This document shows, piece by piece, positions 46,517 through 55,029 of a stretch of DNA of 64,000 bases. Each line of letters opens with the position of its first letter. The first letter of the stretch is position 1. The DNA is taken from the NCBI RefSeq assembly GCF_022568835.1, contig NZ_JAKZHV010000010.1:62001-126000 (forward strand), written 5' to 3'. Origin of the DNA: Arsenicicoccus piscis. Its GTDB lineage: Bacteria; Actinomycetota; Actinomycetes; Actinomycetales; Dermatophilaceae. The notes beneath the pieces were generated by a model. The model did not search any database, was not told the DNA's origin, and saw nothing but the letters and a program-made list of their open reading frames with translations. The position numbers were made by a program, and so were the translations under genes.

Positions 46517-48139
46517 GTGACACCTTCATCCACGACCCCGCCCCCGGGACCCGACCTCCAGGGCCCGGCCGCGGAGCAGGAGGAGGGCGAGACCTTCTTC
46601 GAGGGGGATCCCGTGGACGGCATGCCGTCCGCCGGGGGGCGCCTGCGCACCCTGCTCACCGGAGCCAGCTGGCAGTCGCTCGCTCAGCTCGCGCCGCTGG
46701 TGATCAACCTGGTCCTGACGCCCTACATCATGCACGGGCTGGGCCTGCCGATCTACGCCATCTTCATCCTGGTGTCGACGGTGCAGTACTTCCTCGCCGC
46801 GATCGACGGCGGCATCGGCCCGAGCGCGCACCGCTACTTCACGCTCTACGCCGGGCGGGACGACAAGGTCGCGACGACGCGGCTGCTCACCTCGCTGGCC
46901 ACGCTGATCGCCGCGTCGGCGACCGTGCTGTTCGTCGTCGCCTGGCTGCTCGCCCCGGCGATCGTCGACTTCTTCGGTGAGGTCACCGACGCCGACCCGA
47001 GCGGCGCCATCTTCCTGCTGCGCGCCCTGGTCGTCATCGTGGCCGTCGGTCAGCTGCGCGGGCTGTTCGCCTTCGTGCTCTACGCCCAGCAGCGCTTCGC
47101 GTTCACGAGCCTGACCATGCTCCTCGGCCACGCGGTCTACACCGTGGGGTTGATCTGGACCATCGAGGGTGGCCACGGCCTGCGCGGGGTCGCCTACACC
47201 CTGCTCGTGCAGCAGGCGGTGGCGACCGTGCTGCTGCTCGTCGCGCCGCTCAAGCACCTCACCCGCTCCGGCGTGCGGTTCGTCGACAAGGCGACCTTCG
47301 CCGACTTCTTCCGATACGCGTGGAAGGTCCAGTTCTCCAGCCTGCTCGAGCTGACCGCGGTCTACGGCGACACCTTGATCGTCGGCCGGCTACGGCCGAT
47401 GGACACGGCCTACTTCGGTCCCGGTGCGACCTTCGCGCAGCAGCTGCGGATGATGCCGATGAACGCCTTCACGCCGATCCAGTCGCTGCTCGGCCGCGAG
47501 GTCGGGGCGCGCGGCGAGGCCGGCGCCCTGCCGGAGTTCGAGCGGGTACAGCGGCTGTGGGTCAAGGCCGTCACCGGCTGGGTGGCCATCGGCGCACCGG
47601 CGGCCTACTTCGGCGTCCAGGCGTGGCTCAACATGGGTCGCCCGCTGCCCGGCACGGTCACCGCGGCGCTCCTCGTGGCCGGCCTGTTCCAGCTGCTCGC
47701 GGTCGTCCTGGTGATCTGGTGCCTCGTGCTCGGTCGCTCCGACCTGGAGCTGCGCTACGGCATCGCCGGGCTGGTCCTGAACCTCACCCTCACCATCGCG
47801 CTCATCATCCCGTTCGGTGTCGTCGGCTCGGTCGTCGCCACGGCCATCGCCGCGTTCCTCGCCACCTGCTACCTGTGCTGGGTGGTGCGCCGCGAGCTCG
47901 AGCTCACCGTGCGCCTGCCGCTGCAGGACGTCCCGGTGCTGCCGGCGCTCGTCGCCGCGGCCGTCTCGGCCGTCGGCGTGTGGGGCGCGAACCATCTGGT
48001 CGGCCCAGTCGTTCCTCATGGGGCGCTCGGTCTGGTGACCTGCGCCCTCGGGGCCCTCCCCGCCGTCGTCGCGTACGCCCTCCTCACCTTCGGTCCCGCC
48101 GAGATCCGCCGCGTGATCGCCCGGGTCCGAGGAGGCTGA
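46517..48139 (+). CDS. Polysaccharide flippase (Wzx/MOP family)
   Basis: About fourteen predicted helices after a 45-residue polar N-terminus: LAQLAPLVINLVLTPYIMHG, IYAIFILVSTVQYFLAAID, then paired helices to the C-terminus. The layout and the short conserved turn GGIGPSAHRYF fit the MOP superfamily of lipid-linked repeat-unit flippases. The start (GTG 46517) is uncertain; GTG 46613 and ATG 46622 are in frame. It is transcribed divergently from the WecG-like gene and heads the plus-strand part of the cluster. Confidence 0.8.
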   Translation: MTPSSTTPPPGPDLQGPAAEQEEGETFFEGDPVDGMPSAGGRLRTLLTGASWQSLAQLAPLVINLVLTPYIMHGLGLPIYAIFILVSTVQYFLAAIDGGIGPSAHRYFTLYAGRDDKVATTRLLTSLATLIAASATVLFVVAWLLAPAIVDFFGEVTDADPSGAIFLLRALVVIVAVGQLRGLFAFVLYAQQRFAFTSLTMLLGHAVYTVGLIWTIEGGHGLRGVAYTLLVQQAVATVLLLVAPLKHLTRSGVRFVDKATFADFFRYAWKVQFSSLLELTAVYGDTLIVGRLRPMDTAYFGPGATFAQQLRMMPMNAFTPIQSLLGREVGARGEAGALPEFERVQRLWVKAVTGWVAIGAPAAYFGVQAWLNMGRPLPGTVTAALLVAGLFQLLAVVLVIWCLVLGRSDLELRYGIAGLVLNLTLTIALIIPFGVVGSVVATAIAAFLATCYLCWVVRRELELTVRLPLQDVPVLPALVAAAVSAVGVWGANHLVGPVVPHGALGLVTCALGALPAVVAYALLTFGPAEIRRVIARVRGG

Positions 48140-48211
48140 GCGGCTCACCGGCCCGGTGCGCCCCACACCACGACATTCGTAGACCCGTCCCCGACCCCCG
48201 CAGAAGGACCC

Positions 48212-48766
48212 ATGACCGACGTGACCCGCACCGGATCGGTGAGCGAGGCGCTCGCCGAGGCCCGTGCGCTGCTTCGTGCCGACTTCCCCCGCAACCCGTT
48301 CCCGATCCAGCGGGTCACCTTGACCATCTGGCGGCTGGGGCAGTGCCTCAACGGCCGGCCCGGTCTCGCGGCCTTCGCGGCCCGCCGGGTCGTCCAGGTC
48401 GCTGACGTCATCTGGACCCGCGGCATCATCGGCGCCGAGCTGCCCACCCAGGTGGTGGCCGGCCCGGGTCTGCAGCTGGCGCACGGTGGCCGCGGGGTGA
48501 TCCTGCACTACTACACGACCCGCATCGGGGACCGCGCCTCCATCTATCACCAGGTGACCATCGGCGTCCGCGACGACCGGTCGGCTGCCACCCTCGGGGA
48601 TGGGGTGTTCATCGGCGCCGGCGCCAAGATCCTCGGTCCGATCCACGTCGCCGACGGCACCCGGGTCGGGGCCAACGCGGTGCTCACCAAGGACACCGAG
48701 GGGCACTGCACCTACACCGGCGTCCCGGCCGTGCGGGTAGGGGAGCCACGGGTGATCGAGCACTGA
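48212..48766 (+). CDS. CysE-like hexapeptide O-acetyltransferase
   Basis: 184 residues. A helical N-terminus of about 75 residues (VTLTIWRLGQCLNG) leads into a left-handed beta helix with hexapeptide turns (IGAELPTQVVAGPGLQLAHG, RIGDRASIYHQVTIGV, LGDGVFIGAGAKILGPI). It resembles serine acetyltransferases but lies in a polysaccharide cluster, so it more likely acetylates a sugar. The ATG follows AGAAGGA by four bases. Confidence 0.8.
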   Translation: MTDVTRTGSVSEALAEARALLRADFPRNPFPIQRVTLTIWRLGQCLNGRPGLAAFAARRVVQVADVIWTRGIIGAELPTQVVAGPGLQLAHGGRGVILHYYTTRIGDRASIYHQVTIGVRDDRSAATLGDGVFIGAGAKILGPIHVADGTRVGANAVLTKDTEGHCTYTGVPAVRVGEPRVIEH

Positions 48767-48827
48767 CCCGTTCCACTCACCACGCACCAGCACCCACCGA
48801 TCGATCAGCACCTGGGGGACAGCGCAC

Positions 48828-50021
48828 ATGACCGATCAGCACCAGCCGCACGACCAGCAGCACGACGACCAGCACGACCCCGCACCTACCACGGTCAAGC
48901 CGCCGCCCTGGTTCCCCTGGGTCGCCGGCCTGGCGATCGTGGGTCTCGTGGGAGCGAGCGCGTACGCCTGCACCCGGGACGACGATCTGGGGGGCACGGC
49001 CGGCCCGACCTCCACCGCCGGCCCGTCGCCGAGCGCGAGCAGCGCGAGCAGCGCAACCCCAGGCGCCTCCGGGCCGCTCGACCAGGGCACCGCCCCGAGC
49101 CGGTTGTGGAACCCGCAGACCAACGTGTTCACGCTCGACGTGAGCAAGGCGCCGGTGCACCAGAACTCGCCGGGCTTCATCAAGAACCTGCAGGGCCAGA
49201 TCACGCCCAACTACGGCGGGATGGTGGCGCTGAACGCCTACCACTACAACCCGAGCTACTACGTCGTCGACGCGAGCACCCCGAAGGTCAACATCGCGTT
49301 CTACGACTGCCAGAACAAGAAGTACACGCCGGACGGCCTGTTCAACGGACCCAAGTACTTCCAGAACGTCCCGATCCCCGAGAACGCCATCCCGGCCACC
49401 GGGACCGACTCGACCCTGTCGATCTACTCCCCGGACACCGACCAGGTGTGGGAGCTGTGGGTGCTGCGCAAGCAGAAGGCCAACCCCAAGCAGTGGGAGG
49501 CGTGCTGGGGCGGCCGGATCGATCAGGCGTCCAAGAGCGCCGGGCAGTTCCAGATGCCGTTCGGCGCGAGCGCGTCGGGGCTGGCGACGATCGGCTCGAT
49601 GATCACGCTGAGCGAGGCCCAGGCCGGCAAGATCGAGCACGCCATGGCGCTGAACCTCATCGCCCCGGGCGACTGGCAGCGGGTGTGGTACCCCGCCAAC
49701 CGCTCGGACGGCAACGACCGCAGCCCCAACGCGATCCCCGAGGGGGCGCGACTGCGCCTGGACCCATCGGTCAACGTCGACACGCTGAAGCTGACGCCGC
49801 TCGGCAAGGCCGTCGCGCGGGCCGCCCAGAAGTACGGCTTCATCGTGGTCGACACCGCCGGCGCCGTCGCGGTCATCGCCGAGAGCGGCACCCGCGTGCA
49901 GAAGGAGACCGGCAGCGACCCGTGGAAGCCGATCCTGGGCGCGGTGCCCAACTACAAGCAGCTCGAAGGCTTCCCGTGGGACAAGCTCCAGGTGCTCCAG
50001 CAGGACTACGGCAAGCCGTAG
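48828..50021 (+). CDS. Unknown exported, membrane-anchored protein of the polysaccharide cluster
   Basis: A 25-residue polar tail rich in His/Asp/Gln, then one membrane helix (WFPWVAGLAIVGLVGASAYAC), a Ser/Gly/Ala/Pro linker and a 310-residue extracytoplasmic domain. This domain (TPNYGGMVALNAYHYNPSYYVV, WELWVLRKQKANPKQWEACWGG, AIPEGARLRLDPSVNVDTLKL, ARAAQKYGFIVVDTAGAVAVI) recurs in actinobacteria and has no named function I know of. Paired cysteines (YDCQNK, EACWGG) may bond. Location points to handling or modifying the exported polymer, but this is inference. Confidence 0.7.
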   Translation: MTDQHQPHDQQHDDQHDPAPTTVKPPPWFPWVAGLAIVGLVGASAYACTRDDDLGGTAGPTSTAGPSPSASSASSATPGASGPLDQGTAPSRLWNPQTNVFTLDVSKAPVHQNSPGFIKNLQGQITPNYGGMVALNAYHYNPSYYVVDASTPKVNIAFYDCQNKKYTPDGLFNGPKYFQNVPIPENAIPATGTDSTLSIYSPDTDQVWELWVLRKQKANPKQWEACWGGRIDQASKSAGQFQMPFGASASGLATIGSMITLSEAQAGKIEHAMALNLIAPGDWQRVWYPANRSDGNDRSPNAIPEGARLRLDPSVNVDTLKLTPLGKAVARAAQKYGFIVVDTAGAVAVIAESGTRVQKETGSDPWKPILGAVPNYKQLEGFPWDKLQVLQQDYGKP

Positions 50022-50040
50022 CCGCACGGTGCCCTGCGGG

Positions 50041-50583
50041 CTAGGAGCGAACGCCGATCTGGCGGGCGGGCGAGCCGCCGTAGATCGTGCCGGGCGGCAC
50101 CTCGCCACGCACGACCGAGTTGGCCGCGATGATCGCGCCGTCGCCGATGCGGGCGCCGGGCAGGATGGTGGCGCCCGCGCCGACCCACACGTCGTCGCCG
50201 ATCACGACGCCGTCGCCGGACCAGTCCTGGGAGACGATGGTGCGTCCGGGCGCGGTGCCGTGGTTGCTGCCGACGATGGTGATGTGCTGGGAGATCAGGC
50301 AGTCGCGCCCGATGGTGATGGGCGCCCCGGCGGTGCGGATGTTGTTGAACTCGCCGATGTAGGTGCGCTCGCCGACGGTGAGACGGCCACCGGTCAGCCC
50401 GCCGCCGTCTCCCACCCAGATGACCGTGGGGCCGATGACCGAGACCTGGTCGGCCAGGTGGCAGCGGCTCACGTCACCGCCGAACTGCACGCGGGTGATG
50501 CGGGCGCCGGGGTTGGCCCGGCGCAGCCGCTCGGTGGCGAGCACGGAGTCCCGCACCCAGCGAGCGACGTCACCGAGGGCCAT
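50041..50583 (-). CDS. Hexapeptide-repeat acyltransferase (WcaF/LbetaH type)
   Basis: 180 residues: a left-handed beta helix with turns ITIGRDCLISQHITIVGS, GVVIGDDVWVGAGATILPGA and RIGDGAIIAANSVV, ending in the usual GGSPARQIG. The NHGTAPG segment holds the histidine of galactoside/maltose acetyltransferase-like enzymes. The start codon overlaps the stop of the polymerase gene by one base. It probably O-acetylates the repeat unit. Confidence 0.85.
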   Translation of the reverse strand: MALGDVARWVRDSVLATERLRRANPGARITRVQFGGDVSRCHLADQVSVIGPTVIWVGDGGGLTGGRLTVGERTYIGEFNNIRTAGAPITIGRDCLISQHITIVGSNHGTAPGRTIVSQDWSGDGVVIGDDVWVGAGATILPGARIGDGAIIAANSVVRGEVPPGTIYGGSPARQIGVRS

Positions 50584-51956
50584 CAGATCTCTCCTTCGTC
50601 AGAGCCGACCACCGCGGCCGCAGTTGTCGGCTCGGGCACGCCGGCGGCGATCTCGTCGGCGCGCGGCAGCACCATGAGCTGGCGACCGACGATGCCGCCG
50701 ATGAGCCAGAACAGGTTGTTGGGCAGGGGATAGGGGTTGGGGCTCGACATCGAGGGGAAGAACCAGTAGCAGGTCGCCGCGATGAGCATGAGCCACCAGA
50801 CGAACCGCTCGCTCGAGCGGGCCGGCCGGTTGACGACCAGGAACAGCGCCGGCCCGAGGGCGACGCAGAGGATCCACATCAGCGCGCCCGGCAGACCGGT
50901 CTCGGCGGCCCGGGACAAGAAGGTGTTGTGGATCTCGATGTTGATGTTCGTCACCGGGTAGGTGTCCGCCTGGCGGATCCAGTTGGCGCCGATGTCGAGG
51001 TAGCGCCCCCAGCCGATCCCGAAGATGGGGGACTCGGCGACGATCCGCAGGCCGGCCGCGTTGGTGTTCTGCCGGTCGTAGAGCGAGCTCTCCATCGTGA
51101 ACCGCTCGATGAGCGGGTTGGCGATGGGCGGGACGGCCAGCAGGATGAACGCGACCACGCCGACGAACGACGCGATCAGCGCCGGCAGCCGCCGACGGAT
51201 CTCCGGCACGAGGTAGCCGATCACCAGGAGGGCGACGATGGTGGCGAGCCACACCGAGCGGGTGAGGCAGAGGATCGTGCCGAGCGCCGACAGCACGATG
51301 CCGACGAGCGCGACCCGGCGCCAGCCACCGCGCAGCTTGGTGTAGAGGATCGAGGACGCGAACAGCGCGAGCCCCATGGTCATCCCGTTGGGCTCCGCGG
51401 ACGCGAACGGTCCACGCGCCCGCCCGAAGAGGATGCCGATGTTGGGGTCCATGATGTAGCTCGGCCAGACCAGCGCGTGCGGCCCGATGATCTCGAAGAT
51501 CGCGGTCAGCCCGAGGTAGATCCCGATGAGGCAGAGCGTCTTCAGCAGCATCACCCGACGCCTGCTGGTCGAGAAGATCAGCGGCCCCAGGCAGAACATC
51601 AGGAACGGGACGATGATCCGGTCGAGCAGCGCGTAGGCCTTCGCCGTCTCCAGCAGCACCCCGTGGCTGAGCGCGGAGCAGGCCGTCCAGACCACCAGCA
51701 CCGCCATGATCACGTAGACCGGCTTGAACCGGAGGCGCTCGACGCGCGGGTCGAGCAGCAGCAGTCCCACGGCACCGGCGAACAGGATGCGGTCGGGGCC
51801 GATGGGGAAGCCAAGGTAGTTGCTGTAGCCCGAGAACATGTTGAACACGAGCGAGCCGAGGAACAGCCAGACGTAGGCGGGCACCCCGTTGGCGTCGTCG
51901 GCCTCCCGGCTCGGGAGACCGACGACCCGAGTCGACGAGTCGGTCGCGGCGGTCAC
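50583..51956 (-). CDS. O-antigen ligase/Wzy-type polymerase
   Basis: A membrane protein of about twelve helices with a large periplasmic loop near residues 310-360. The loop has NAAGLRIVAESPIFGIGWGRY and IEIHNTFLSRAAETG, the H-N and G-I-G-x-G-x-Y features of the WaaL/Wzy O-antigen ligase family. Probable polymerase of lipid-linked repeat units. The GTG start overlaps the stop of the chain-length gene (GTGA), so length control and polymerisation are co-translated. Confidence 0.85.
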   Translation of the reverse strand: MTAATDSSTRVVGLPSREADDANGVPAYVWLFLGSLVFNMFSGYSNYLGFPIGPDRILFAGAVGLLLLDPRVERLRFKPVYVIMAVLVVWTACSALSHGVLLETAKAYALLDRIIVPFLMFCLGPLIFSTSRRRVMLLKTLCLIGIYLGLTAIFEIIGPHALVWPSYIMDPNIGILFGRARGPFASAEPNGMTMGLALFASSILYTKLRGGWRRVALVGIVLSALGTILCLTRSVWLATIVALLVIGYLVPEIRRRLPALIASFVGVVAFILLAVPPIANPLIERFTMESSLYDRQNTNAAGLRIVAESPIFGIGWGRYLDIGANWIRQADTYPVTNINIEIHNTFLSRAAETGLPGALMWILCVALGPALFLVVNRPARSSERFVWWLMLIAATCYWFFPSMSSPNPYPLPNNLFWLIGGIVGRQLMVLPRADEIAAGVPEPTTAAAVVGSDEGEI

Positions 51957-52900
51957 CGGCGCGAGGTGGCCTGCGAGCGCGGGGTGGTCTCGACGCCGGC
52001 CGTGCCGTCGGTGCGCTCAACGACGCCGTCGGTCCGCTCGGTGCGCACAGTGCTGTCGGTGCGCTCGACCCGCTCGACGCGGGTGGCGCGCCGGTTCTCG
52101 CGGCGGGCGGCGCGGGCGGCGAGCAGCAGCGCCAGGCCGAGACCGAGGACCAAGCCGATCAGGGCCAGGGTCTGCTCGCGCGAGGACTTGTCGGACGCCG
52201 TCACTTCGGCCTTCTTGACGAGGGTCAGGTCAGCGGCCGTCGAGCTGTTGGCGACCATGTTCTGGTACTTCTGCGACAGCGCTTCCTTCTGGACCGCGAG
52301 GCTCGCGAGCTTGACCTGGGCGTCCTCGTAGGTCTTGCGGGCCTCCGCGAGGGCGGTCGCCGAGCTGCCGGTGCCGGAGAGCTTGCCGACGCGGTCGGCG
52401 GCGGCGTTGCTGGCCGTCTGGGCCGCGGCCCACTGGGCGGCGATCTTGTTGTAGTCGGCGAGCGCGGTCTGCGGGCTGCCCTCGGCCTGGCTGCCGTTGA
52501 CCTGCTTGACCAGGTCCTCAGCCGTCTTCTGCGCGGCGGCGACGGCCTGGTCCTGGTCCTTGGACGTGGCCTCGATGCGCACGACCGAGGAGTCCGGGAT
52601 CTCCGAGGCGGCCATGGTCACGCCCTCCGGGACCTCGGTCTGGCCCGCCACGCCGGAGTCGTTGACGTAGCGGGCGTAGTTCGACGCGAGCGAGGCCGCA
52701 GCGACCGGGAAGCCGGCGATCGCACCGGAGGACAGGTCGCCCTTGCCCACGGCCACCCGCGACTCGGCGGTGTAGGTGGTGGGGAGCATGGCGGCGACGA
52801 GGAACCCGATGATGGCGCCGATGATCGGCAGGACGGCGGCGAGCCACCACCGCTGACGCAGGGCGTTCAGCGGCGTGGCTGGGGTGGTGACAGTGGACAC
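51953..52900 (-). CDS. Wzz/YveK-type chain-length determinant
   Basis: Two membrane helices flank an extracytoplasmic coiled-coil region: WWLAAVLPIIGAIIGFLVAAMLP at the start and TLALIGLVLGLGLALLLAA near the end. Helical segments such as AEARKTYEDAQVKLASLAVQ lie between. The short cytosolic tail is a run of ERTD repeats (RVERVERTDSTVRTERTDG). No BY-kinase domain or partner kinase is nearby, so control by tyrosine phosphorylation is not supported. The GTG start has AAGGAG upstream. Confidence 0.83.
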   Translation of the reverse strand: MSTVTTPATPLNALRQRWWLAAVLPIIGAIIGFLVAAMLPTTYTAESRVAVGKGDLSSGAIAGFPVAAASLASNYARYVNDSGVAGQTEVPEGVTMAASEIPDSSVVRIEATSKDQDQAVAAAQKTAEDLVKQVNGSQAEGSPQTALADYNKIAAQWAAAQTASNAAADRVGKLSGTGSSATALAEARKTYEDAQVKLASLAVQKEALSQKYQNMVANSSTAADLTLVKKAEVTASDKSSREQTLALIGLVLGLGLALLLAARAARRENRRATRVERVERTDSTVRTERTDGVVERTDGTAGVETTPRSQATSRR

Positions 52901-53008
52901 GGTTCTCCTTGATGGTCACCCCACGGACGGGGTGTCTGCTGGTGCGGTCCTCGTCGTCGAGGCTGACTTCTCGTTCCAGGGTACGGCGCGGCGCTGAACG
53001 TGCGGGCG

Positions 53009-53986
53009 CTACAGCCGACCCACGAAGGCCTTGCGGCGCGCGGCGGCGATGCCCTGGCCCACGCGCTGGGGAACGCACGAGAGGGCGAGGACCCGGGCCG
53101 CCTCGGCGGTCGGGTGGGCGAGCAGGCTGGCCCGGGCGTTCGCGCGAGCCTCGCCGTGGCGCCCCTCGAGGAGGTACTCACGGGCGATCCGGCGGCGGTC
53201 CTGGCTCATCCGGGCGTGCAGGGCGGCGCTCGCCCCGGGGTCGGTGTGCCGGCCGTCGTCCAGCGCGTGCTGGGAGATGGCCAGGGCCGCCTCCAGGCTC
53301 GGGATGATGTTGCGGGTCGAGTCGTTGGCGCCGTGGATGCGGTAGCCCATCAGCCGCTCGGGGGAGTAGAACGCCTCGTGCCCGTCCGCGGCCGCGGACA
53401 TGACCAGGTGGTAGTCGTAGGACGTGCCGGCGTGGTCCGGGATGGCGTCCCAGTCGATCGCGTCGCGGCGCAGGACGGCGGAGGCCAGGTGGACCGAGCC
53501 GAACGCCGCGGCCGGCGTGAACGACGGCAGGACGCCGGCGGGGATGCGGTCGCGCTTGGTGGCCCGGGTGAGCGCCTGGGTGGGCTCGATCATCAGCCGC
53601 CCCCGGGAGTCGATCAGGTCGTGGTCGCTGAACGCCACGGTGAGGCGCGGCCGGTCCGCGAAGGGCGCGGTGAGCGTCTGCAGGAACGCCGGGTAGAGCA
53701 CGTCGTCGTCGTCGAGCTTGACCACGAGGTCCCCGGTGGCGCGCCGGAAGCCGTCGATGGCGTTGCCGACCATGCCGAGGTTCCTGGGCCGGGGGACGTA
53801 GGTCACCCGCGGGTCGTCGAACCGCTCGACCACGGCGGCGGTCTCCGGGTCGTTGCCGTTGTCGCACACCAGGACCTCGAGCTCGGCCGTGGGGTCGTCG
53901 AAGGTCTGCGCCACGACGCTGCCCAGCGAGTGCTGGAGCAGGTGTGGTCGCCGGTAGGTCGGCATGATGACAGAGATGCGCGGCAC
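53009..53986 (-). CDS. Family 2 glycosyltransferase (GT-A)
   Basis: 325 residues: ISVIMPTYRRPHLLQHSLGS, LEVLVCDNGNDPETAAVV, GDLVVKLDDDDVLYPAFLQ (DxD) and YDYHLVMSAAADGHEAFYSP give a typical GT2 core. The helical tail has basic residues. The GTG at 53986 lies three bases after a GGGGGGA tract and starts the conserved strand; the frame is open to 54082 but that extension is unlikely. It heads the minus-strand polymerase group and points away from atpC. Confidence 0.85.
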   Translation of the reverse strand: MPRISVIMPTYRRPHLLQHSLGSVVAQTFDDPTAELEVLVCDNGNDPETAAVVERFDDPRVTYVPRPRNLGMVGNAIDGFRRATGDLVVKLDDDDVLYPAFLQTLTAPFADRPRLTVAFSDHDLIDSRGRLMIEPTQALTRATKRDRIPAGVLPSFTPAAAFGSVHLASAVLRRDAIDWDAIPDHAGTSYDYHLVMSAAADGHEAFYSPERLMGYRIHGANDSTRNIIPSLEAALAISQHALDDGRHTDPGASAALHARMSQDRRRIAREYLLEGRHGEARANARASLLAHPTAEAARVLALSCVPQRVGQGIAAARRKAFVGRL

Positions 53987-54237
53987 ATGTCCCCCCGTAC
54001 TGCTGGTGCTGCTGGTCGGTCGAGTGATCTCCCCGTGGATCCTTTCCAGGCTAGCGACCCGGACCCTCGTTCTGTGGCCCAACTGAGCCGATTCCCACTC
54101 ATCCGGCGCGCTCTGCTCACGCAGTGGTCACCGTGGGTGACGGGTGAGTCCGGTCCGTGAGGAAAATCCCTCTTCTGGCGATCTGCACCGGTGTGACACC
54201 ACCGTCGGCGTGATCCGTCGCAGCGGTCCATGCACGC

Positions 54238-54243
54238 TACGAT
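54238..54243 (+). promoter_or_regulatory. Candidate -10 of the relocated atpC
   Basis: TACGAT sits about 35 bases before the atpC start in the 291-bp gap after the last polysaccharide gene. Because that gene runs the other way, atpC must have a promoter in this gap. The -35 is not obvious. Confidence 0.45.
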
Positions 54244-54277
54244 GAGCGGTACCCCGACGTCCGATGGAGGAGACACC

Positions 54278-54556
54278 GTGGCATTGCAGGTCGAGCTCGT
54301 CGCCGCAGACCGTGTGGTCTGGGAGGGCGACGCCAAGAGCGTGTCGGCACGCACCACCGAGGGTGACGTGGGCATCCTGGCCGGTCACACCCCGCTGCTC
54401 GCGGCGCTCGTCGGCGGTCCGGTGACCATCGTGTCGGACTCCGGGCGCTCCAGCTACGACATCGACGGGGGCTTCCTCTCGGTCCACCACGACCGCGTGA
54501 AGATCGTCGCGGAGAACGTCGACGAGGACGCTGCCCCTCGGGCGGCCGCGCACTAG
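54278..54556 (+). CDS. atpC: ATP synthase F1 subunit epsilon, separated from the atp operon
   Basis: 92 residues. It has the epsilon beta-sandwich (LQVELVAADRVVWEGDAKSV, TTEGDVGILAGHTPLLAAL, GGFLSVHHDRVKIVAE) but only a short C-terminus without the usual second helix, as in mycobacterial and other actinobacterial epsilon subunits. The GTG start has GGAGGAG six bases upstream. It is 12.6 kb from atpD, divided from it by eleven polysaccharide genes in both orientations. DUF2550 follows directly, as in mycobacteria, so only the left junction has changed. Confidence 0.96.
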   Translation: MALQVELVAADRVVWEGDAKSVSARTTEGDVGILAGHTPLLAALVGGPVTIVSDSGRSSYDIDGGFLSVHHDRVKIVAENVDEDAAPRAAAH

Positions 54557-54564
54557 GTGATCAG

Positions 54565-54993
54565 ATGGCGTTCGGGCTGCTCCTGGTCGAGTGGCTCGTG
54601 TGCGCCCTGCTGCTCCTCGTTGTCCTGCTCCTCGCTCTGACCTTCTGGCGCCGCCGCTACATCGCCGCTGGTGCCGCCATGATCGTCTGTGCCGAGCGCG
54701 TCCCGGGCCGCCGCTGGCACGTCCGGCTCGCGCGCTACGACGTCGACTCGGTCCTGCTCTACCCGCTGAGCGCGCTCAGCGTCCGGCCGTCGTGCGAGAT
54801 CCCTCGCACGGCGGCCGTCACCACGCTCGGACCCCCCGTGGCGGGCGACATGCCCGCCCTGGTCGACGACCCGATCGTGCTGCGCAGCCAGCTGGGCGCC
54901 GAGGTCGTCGAGATCGCGCTCCCGCGCCCCGCCTACACCTCGATGCGCTCGTGGTTCGAGGCGGCGCCTCCGGGGATCGGGCACAGCGCCTGA
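54565..54993 (+). CDS. DUF2550 membrane protein
   Basis: 142 residues with one N-terminal helix (LLLVEWLVCALLLLVVLLLAL) and a cytosolic or outer domain with RRRYIAAGAAMIVCAERV, RRWHVRLARYDVDSVLLYPL and AYTSMRSWFEAAPPG. This actinobacterial family usually lies next to atpC. Its role is unknown. It starts nine bases after atpC. Confidence 0.85.
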   Translation: MAFGLLLVEWLVCALLLLVVLLLALTFWRRRYIAAGAAMIVCAERVPGRRWHVRLARYDVDSVLLYPLSALSVRPSCEIPRTAAVTTLGPPVAGDMPALVDDPIVLRSQLGAEVVEIALPRPAYTSMRSWFEAAPPGIGHSA

Positions 54994-55029
54994 CCGACCC
55001 GCTCGCGGCGGGACCGACCAGCCGCAGAG

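Noticed and set aside
41631-54277. Mobile element carrying the polysaccharide cluster
   Set aside because: No transposase, integrase, tRNA target or terminal repeat was found, and GC content looks like the surroundings.
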